From contig JABDOO010000039.1 in the NCBI GenBank assembly GCA_013043295.1, positions 1 through 17,199 of the forward strand: a stretch of 17,199 nt of DNA, in the 5' to 3' direction. Source of the DNA: Candidatus Nitrosopumilus sp. (GTDB lineage: Archaea > Thermoproteota > Nitrososphaeria > Nitrososphaerales > Nitrosopumilaceae). Every line of letters begins with the position of its first letter. The first letter of the stretch is position 1. This document shows, in pieces, positions 14,860 through 17,199 of this stretch. The position numbers and the translations under genes are program-made. The notes under the pieces were generated by a model. It searched no databases, was not told the DNA's origin, and was given only the letters and a program-made list of their open reading frames with translations.

Positions 14860-14933
14860 GCCTCCCTAGCTCAGCGTGGTAGAGCAACCGGCTGTTAACC
14901 GGTTGGTCACCAGTTCAAGTCTGGTGGGAGGCG
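14860..14933 (+). tRNA. tRNA-Asn (anticodon GTT)
   Basis: A complete cloverleaf can be drawn. Acceptor stem GCCTCCC/GGGAGGC (14860-14866 with 14926-14932). D stem GCTC/GAGC (14869-14872 with 14882-14885). Anticodon stem ACCGG/CCGGT (14887-14891 with 14899-14903) around the loop CTGTTAA with anticodon GTT at 14894-14896. T stem ACCAG/CTGGT (14909-14913 with 14921-14925) around TTCAAGT. All stems are fully paired. The discriminator is G (14933), no CCA is encoded, and there is no intron. A perfect palindrome begins 7 nt after the end. Confidence 0.97.
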
Positions 14934-14939
14934 CTCTTA

Positions 14940-14961
14940 TTTCTAAACTCGAGTTTAGAAA
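14940..14961. repeat. Palindrome copy 1 (TTTCTAAAC-TCGA-GTTTAGAAA)
   Basis: Perfect 22-bp palindrome located 6 nt after tRNA-Asn and followed by CATTATTTTTA. Identical to copy 3 at 15651-15672. In this position it could act as a terminator hairpin (9-bp stem, TCGA loop, then a T-rich stretch) or as a protein-binding site. Confidence 0.85.
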
Positions 14962-15010
14962 CATTATTTTTACACACTACAAGTTTAATCACAATACAAA
15001 ATAAATTATA

Positions 15011-15032
15011 TTTCTAAATTCGAATTTAGCAA
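15011..15032. repeat. Palindrome copy 2 (variant with AATTCGAATT centre)
   Basis: Variant of the same element, with arms CTAAATT/AATTTAG around CG and one mismatch in the outer arm (C for A at 15030). Compared with copies 1 and 3, the two substitutions in the core are compensatory (C to T on the left, G to A on the right), so the dyad is kept. It is followed by CATT, as copy 1 is. Confidence 0.8.
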
Positions 15033-15123
15033 CATTGATCGGTTGTTAGTAATTGGTTTAGACAATTAGACAACTTAGATCTAATAGATGATCGCATATC
15101 AATTAGAATGCAGGAGGTTTACA

Positions 15124-15372
15124 TTGGTCAGAACTAGAAGGGCCAACAGGTATTGTGTTGATTGTGGAGCCAGATTGGTGTATTATCCAAGATTGTCAAA
15201 TCCCAAAGCACCTAATGAACATAGAGTACTTGTTTATGCATGTCCTGACTGCACAGATGATTTTGAAAAACCAAAAATGTTCTCAATTAAAAGAAATCAA
15301 GTGGAGGATCCATTAGAAACAGTTGAAATTGAGATTACTCAATTGCAGAAAAAAACAATAACTGCAAAATAA
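15124..15372 (+). CDS. Zinc-ribbon protein of unknown function
   Basis: Small protein (82 residues from this start) with a four-cysteine zinc ribbon: C11-VD-C14-G in RYCVDCGARLVYYPR and C40-PD-C43 in VLVYACPDC. An acidic, Gln-rich C-terminal stretch (ETVEIEITQLQKK) follows. The Arg-rich N-terminus suggests nucleic-acid or ribosome contact. I chose the TTG at 15124 because a perfect GGAGGT Shine-Dalgarno (15113-15118) lies 5 nt before it. An upstream in-frame ATG at 15088 would add twelve residues (MIAYQLECRRFT) and would fit a leaderless transcript from a TTTAGA element near 15057. Palindrome copy 2 lies upstream. Confidence 0.7.
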   Translation: MVRTRRANRYCVDCGARLVYYPRLSNPKAPNEHRVLVYACPDCTDDFEKPKMFSIKRNQVEDPLETVEIEITQLQKKTITAK

Positions 15373-15383
15373 GGCATTAGATA

Positions 15384-15611
15384 ATGTCATATCCAGAAAA
15401 ATCAAGGAGTAATGCTTGGTTTTTGTTACCAATTTTCTTTGGGGTGATTGGAGGAATAATTGCATTTTTTATTTTGCGACAAGACGATCCTAGAAAAGCA
15501 AGAAATTGTTTGTACCTAGGAATTGTATTTATGATAATCGGAATTATCCTAAATATTTTCATTGCAGCTTCTGTGCCAGGGCTAGATTCCGGTTTTGATG
15601 TCAACATCTAG
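15384..15611 (+). CDS. Small two-helix membrane protein
   Basis: 75-residue integral membrane protein of unknown function. A charged N-terminus (SYPEKSRSN) precedes helix 1 (about 12-31, WFLLPIFFGVIGGIIAFFIL). A short positive loop with RQDDPRKARN follows (about 32-41), then helix 2 (about 43-63) and a tail ending GFDVNI. The loop charges suggest that it faces the cytoplasm. It starts 11 nt after the zinc-ribbon gene and is probably co-transcribed. The opposite strand also has an open frame here, but the hydrophobic pattern and charge placement favour the plus strand. Confidence 0.7.
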   Translation: MSYPEKSRSNAWFLLPIFFGVIGGIIAFFILRQDDPRKARNCLYLGIVFMIIGIILNIFIAASVPGLDSGFDVNI

Positions 15612-15650
15612 CACATATTTGAATTGTTTTTAGAGTAAAGATAATCATTA

Positions 15651-15672
15651 TTTCTAAACTCGAGTTTAGAAA
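15651..15672. repeat. Palindrome copy 3 (TTTCTAAAC-TCGA-GTTTAGAAA)
   Basis: Perfect copy identical over 22 bp to copy 1, in the gap between the two-helix membrane protein and the DUF2299-like gene. Its right edge lies 56 nt before the ATG at 15728. Copy 2's right edge lies 56 nt before the ATG at 15088. Confidence 0.85.
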
Positions 15673-15727
15673 TATTCTAAATACAGCATGGTAATTATTG
15701 TGTTTTAGAATCATATAGAACTAGTTG

Positions 15728-16189
15728 ATGAGAAATTCTATGAGTGCATCTAGAATGAGAGACAATGTAGAGAGATGGATTATACATGAGGGTCTTTCCT
15801 TTGAAGAAGTCAAAAACCCAGAAAATACTTTTCAAATTCTAATAAAACATGCAGGTCAGTCAGGCATACCAGTTGAAGTTTTTGAACCAAAGGGACAACC
15901 AGGCATTTTAGTCGTAGGAGCAAAGGTCGTAATGAAAAATAACCAGATTGCAAGATATCTAGGATTTAATGAAGATGAAAAGGCAAAATTTGAGAAAAAA
16001 GTGTCAGATTTTTGCTATTCAATACAGGCCATCAACAAGATAATCACCGAAGATGGGAAACAAAAGGTTGGAGTCTATGTGGTGCTTGATGACAAAGAAA
16101 ACATCAATCAGCAAACAATGCTTGAAGCAGTTGACAGTGTTTCTGAAAAGTATGATAAAACAGCCAGATTTTTGTTGAAAACATTTTAA
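15728..16189 (+). CDS. DUF2299-like protein
   Basis: 153-residue soluble protein resembling the archaeal DUF2299 family, whose biochemical function is unknown. The N-terminal helix (MRDNVERWIIHEGLSFEEVKNPENTF, about 9-35) leads to alternating strands (FQILIKHAG, IPVEVFEPKG, GILVVGAKVVM). A long charged helix follows (about 78-95, EDEKAKFEKKVSDF), then the strand VGVYVVLDDKENI and a terminal helix. The layout also recalls small chaperone-like alpha/beta folds. I chose the ATG at 15728; a TTG directly before it would add one Met. Palindrome copy 3 lies upstream and may control it. Confidence 0.65.
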   Translation: MRNSMSASRMRDNVERWIIHEGLSFEEVKNPENTFQILIKHAGQSGIPVEVFEPKGQPGILVVGAKVVMKNNQIARYLGFNEDEKAKFEKKVSDFCYSIQAINKIITEDGKQKVGVYVVLDDKENINQQTMLEAVDSVSEKYDKTARFLLKTF

Positions 16190-16200
16190 AAAAAATAGAT

Positions 16201-16237
16201 AATTTATCAGTTCTACGCGGACCTTTTATGATAAATT
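16201..16237. repeat. Inverted repeat around a promoter-like element
   Basis: Perfect 9-bp arms AATTTATCA (16201-16209) and TGATAAATT (16229-16237). The right arm overlaps a TATA-like TTTTATGA (16224-16231) placed about 25 nt before the ATG at 16252. This arrangement suits an operator. Confidence 0.45.
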
Positions 16238-16251
16238 CACCATAATATGGT

Positions 16252-16389
16252 ATGTTAGCAACAAAATTTACAACAAAAAATACAACAAAACCAAGTTTTT
16301 TAGAAAGTCAATTTCTTAAACTCAAGGCATCAAAAAACAAGGTCTTTGTTTTAACAATGATTGCAACCCTGGTGGTGTTTGTCAAATGA
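16252..16389 (+). CDS. Possible 45-aa microprotein with C-terminal membrane helix
   Basis: Short ORF MLATKFTTKN... with a Thr/Lys-rich N-terminus, a central LESQFLKLKASKNK and a C-terminal hydrophobic segment VFVLTMIATLVVFVK. It would be a tail-anchored one-helix protein. Support comes from the promoter-like element at the right distance and from a 4-nt ATGA overlap with the next short ORF. No homologue is recognised, and chance is not excluded. Confidence 0.35.
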   Translation: MLATKFTTKNTTKPSFLESQFLKLKASKNKVFVLTMIATLVVFVK

Positions 16390-16508
16390 ATATCTGCAAT
16401 TTATTATTCAGACACACTACAAGGAATTTTGAGATCAACGTTAGAATCAATGTCAGTAAACTCAGACTTGATGAACCAACCACAAAATGGGAGGCAATTG
16501 AGAATTGA
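16386..16508 (+). CDS. Possible 40-aa ORF in an overlapping micro-ORF chain
   Basis: Reads MNICNLLFRHTTRNFEINV..., then a charged end LDEPTTKWEAIEN. It starts in an ATGA overlap with the preceding ORF and ends in a TTGA overlap with the next. Nothing recognisable. The ORF rests on the overlap pattern only. Confidence 0.25.
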   Translation: MNICNLLFRHTTRNFEINVRINVSKLRLDEPTTKWEAIEN

Positions 16509-16576
16509 ATATACTCAAAATGATAGACGAGATTCTTGAGACATATGACAAAAAAGAGGGTCAAGTACATGAATAA
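16505..16576 (+). CDS. Possible 23-aa ORF in an overlapping micro-ORF chain
   Basis: TTG-started ORF (LNILKMIDEILETYDKKEGQVHE), an acidic amphipathic helix. An internal ATG at 16520 is an alternative start. It overlaps its neighbours on both sides by 4 and 8 nt. Confidence 0.2.
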   Translation: MNILKMIDEILETYDKKEGQVHE

Positions 16577-16652
16577 TTTCATCAAAATGATGGGATTGGC
16601 ATTAGCAGTTCATTTCATTGTAAAGACAGTTCAGAAAGAATTGAAGCAATAA
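16569..16652 (+). CDS. Possible 27-aa hydrophobic/basic micropeptide
   Basis: ATG-started ORF MNNFIKMMGLALAVHFIVKT... ending QKELKQ: a short hydrophobic helix with a basic C-terminal flank, like a single-span or membrane-surface peptide. A GAGGGT sequence (16556-16561) lies 7 nt before the ATG and is a plausible Shine-Dalgarno site. Confidence 0.3.
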   Translation: MNNFIKMMGLALAVHFIVKTVQKELKQ

Positions 16653-16655
16653 TTG

Positions 16656-16701
16656 TCCCAAATTCCCCCTATTTTTGTCCGAAAACCCCCCTTATTTGGG
16701 A
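16656..16701. repeat. Inverted repeat enclosing two C-tract motifs
   Basis: Perfect arms TCCCAAAT (16656-16663) and ATTTGGGA (16694-16701) enclose two similar pyrimidine tracts, CCCCCTATTT (from 16665) and CCCCCCTTATTT (from 16686). It follows directly on the last micro-ORF and may be a transcript end or a binding site. Confidence 0.5.
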
Positions 16702-16706
16702 TAAAA

Positions 16707-16730
16707 TGTGTGTTCAATAATCCACACACA
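16707..16730. repeat. Short inverted repeat TGTGTG/CACACA
   Basis: TGTGTG (16707-16712) and CACACACA (16723-16730) can pair around a 10-nt spacer. It lies immediately upstream of the 52-aa ORF region. Confidence 0.35.
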
Positions 16731-16759
16731 TAGTAAAATGAGGAATTTGTTAAAACTAC

Positions 16760-16918
16760 ATGATGAAAGGGATAGTTTTACAGATTGATGAATCAGCCAT
16801 CAATGAGACATTTGCATCTACAAATAACATATTTGATGAATTTAGAATATTCTCATCAAGTGTATTTTTTCAAATATTTGATTGGATTACATCAATTTCA
16901 GAAAATGTTCTAAATTGA
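16760..16918 (+). CDS. Possible 52-aa protein, unrecognised
   Basis: Short ORF MMKGIVLQIDESAINETFASTNN... with a Phe/Ile/Ser-rich second half (EFRIFSSSVFFQIFDWITSISENVLN). It could form an amphipathic helix rather than a classic membrane span. The TATA-like AGTAAAAT (16732-16739) is about 25 nt before the ATG, suggesting a leaderless start; a second ATG follows at once. Nothing is known of its function. Confidence 0.3.
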   Translation: MMKGIVLQIDESAINETFASTNNIFDEFRIFSSSVFFQIFDWITSISENVLN

Positions 16919-16947
16919 TCAAATTTACAATATCAAGCCTAGGCGTT

Positions 16948-17129
16948 AAACCCCCCCTTAAAATTAGCATCTTTAGGCATAATGTGAAATTTTCAAAAAT
17001 AGGCGTTTTGATGGGGGGTTGAACACTTGTGCCTACATCCAAGATGCAACCCTAATTCCACCAAGCTCTCCCAGCTAAACATACCCAAACTATTATTGTC
17101 GTGGGTAAAAGCTCAACCCCCTAAAAATT
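16948..17129. repeat. Dispersed C-tract repeat family
   Basis: AAACCCCCCCTTAAAATT (16948-16965) and AACCCCCTAAAAATT (17115-17129) are direct copies, both continuing into AG. The complement of 17013-17024 (GTTCAACCCCCC) is an inverted copy and matches GTTAAACCCCCC at 16945-16956 in 11 of 12 positions. TAGGCGTT also occurs twice, at 16940-16947 and 17000-17007. Confidence 0.5.
17013..17122. ncRNA. Candidate structured RNA or foldable element
   Basis: GGGGGTTGA (17014-17022) pairs perfectly with TCAACCCCC (17113-17121), closing about 90 nt. Inside are four short perfect stems: CAC/GTG (17024-17031), CATC/GATG (17036-17046, loop CAA), AGCT/AGCT (17064-17076, loop CTCCC) and TACCCA/TGGGTA (17082-17107). 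The segment is clearly GC-richer than its surroundings, unusual in this AT-rich genome, and contains no ORF. It is not a standard tRNA or 5S rRNA that I can recognise. The transcribed strand cannot be decided by eye. Confidence 0.35.
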
Positions 17130-17199
17130 AGTAAAAAAAGACCATTTTCAGACAAAAATTATTTAAAAATGAGATGGAAATTATTTCAAAACTTTGTAA
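17123..17199. other. AT-rich window end without a recognised gene
   Basis: A-rich sequence with no supported gene, TATA-like TTATTTAAAA near 17159-17168 only. It may be the upstream region of a gene beyond the window. Confidence 0.3.

Noticed and set aside
14860..14961. CRISPR array or phage attachment site next to tRNA-Asn
   Set aside because: There is no regular spacer-repeat pattern, no duplicated tRNA 3' end further downstream and no integrase gene. The palindromes are spaced irregularly.
15377..15607. Minus-strand 76-residue frame opposite the two-helix membrane protein
   Set aside because: Ile/Pro-rich composition without a natural helix layout. The plus frame has two clean helices and a charged loop, and lies 11 nt behind another gene.
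16382..16585. 67-residue minus-strand open frame, Leu/Phe-rich
   Set aside because: Its hydrophobic content follows from being antisense to A-rich sequence. It has no convincing promoter and conflicts with the plus-strand micro-ORF chain, although that chain is itself uncertain.
17013..17122. tRNA or 5S rRNA in the foldable segment
   Set aside because: A TAGC-like D-arm sequence appears on the minus strand, but no acceptor, anticodon or T arm fits. 5S loop sequences are also absent.
1..17199. Insertion sequence or integrated element within the window
   Set aside because: No transposase, integrase or target-site duplication is seen. The repeat-rich last kilobase remains open but unproven.

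Overview
The window looks like chromosomal DNA from an ammonia-oxidising-type archaeon (Nitrososphaerota/Thaumarchaeota, Nitrosopumilus-like). The evidence is low GC, dense leaderless-looking genes with archaeal TATA boxes, an archaeal/eukaryotic-type ribosomal protein operon (uL3 to uL6 with eS4 and RNase P Rpp29), a 20S proteasome alpha subunit, an ESCRT-III/CdvB-like division protein, and a secreted protein with a Cys-containing C-terminal module that I associate with this phylum. I infer the assignment from protein families; no search was run.

Layout. Positions 1-1776 hold a CcdA-type membrane electron-transfer protein (cut by the window start) and a membrane-anchored DipZ-like thioredoxin, which together form an extracytoplasmic thiol-redox pair. 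Next come a CdvB paralogue (1869-2519) and a secreted helical protein (2622-3611). Three minus-strand genes follow: a small basic protein, a 39-aa one-helix membrane microprotein, and a DUF371 protein. Across a divergent promoter region lie psmA, a SPOUT-family RNA methyltransferase and a second one-helix microprotein that resembles the first.

Positions 6662-14485 are one ribosomal protein operon with tightly spaced or overlapping genes: uL3, uL4, uL23, uS19, uL22, uS3, uL29, Rpp29, uS17, uL14, uL24, eS4, uL5, uS14 (59 aa, easily missed), uS8, uL6. The uL2 gene expected between uL23 and uS19 is absent, and the usual archaeal continuation after uL6 (eL32, eL19, uL18, uS5, uL30, uL15) is not there. 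Instead there is an unrecognised 95-aa gene and then tRNA-Asn(GTT).

Positions 14934-16189 hold a zinc-ribbon protein, a two-helix membrane protein and a DUF2299-like protein. Three copies of an unusual palindrome (TTTCTAAAC-TCGA-GTTTAGAAA and a variant) punctuate this stretch. The last kilobase (16190-17199) has no long convincing gene. It carries a chain of overlapping micro-ORFs, a 52-aa ORF, several inverted repeats, a family of A/T-flanked C5-C7 tracts, and a segment of about 110 nt that could fold into a closed multi-hairpin structure, possibly an unannotated RNA. This end of the window is the most likely place for something undescribed.
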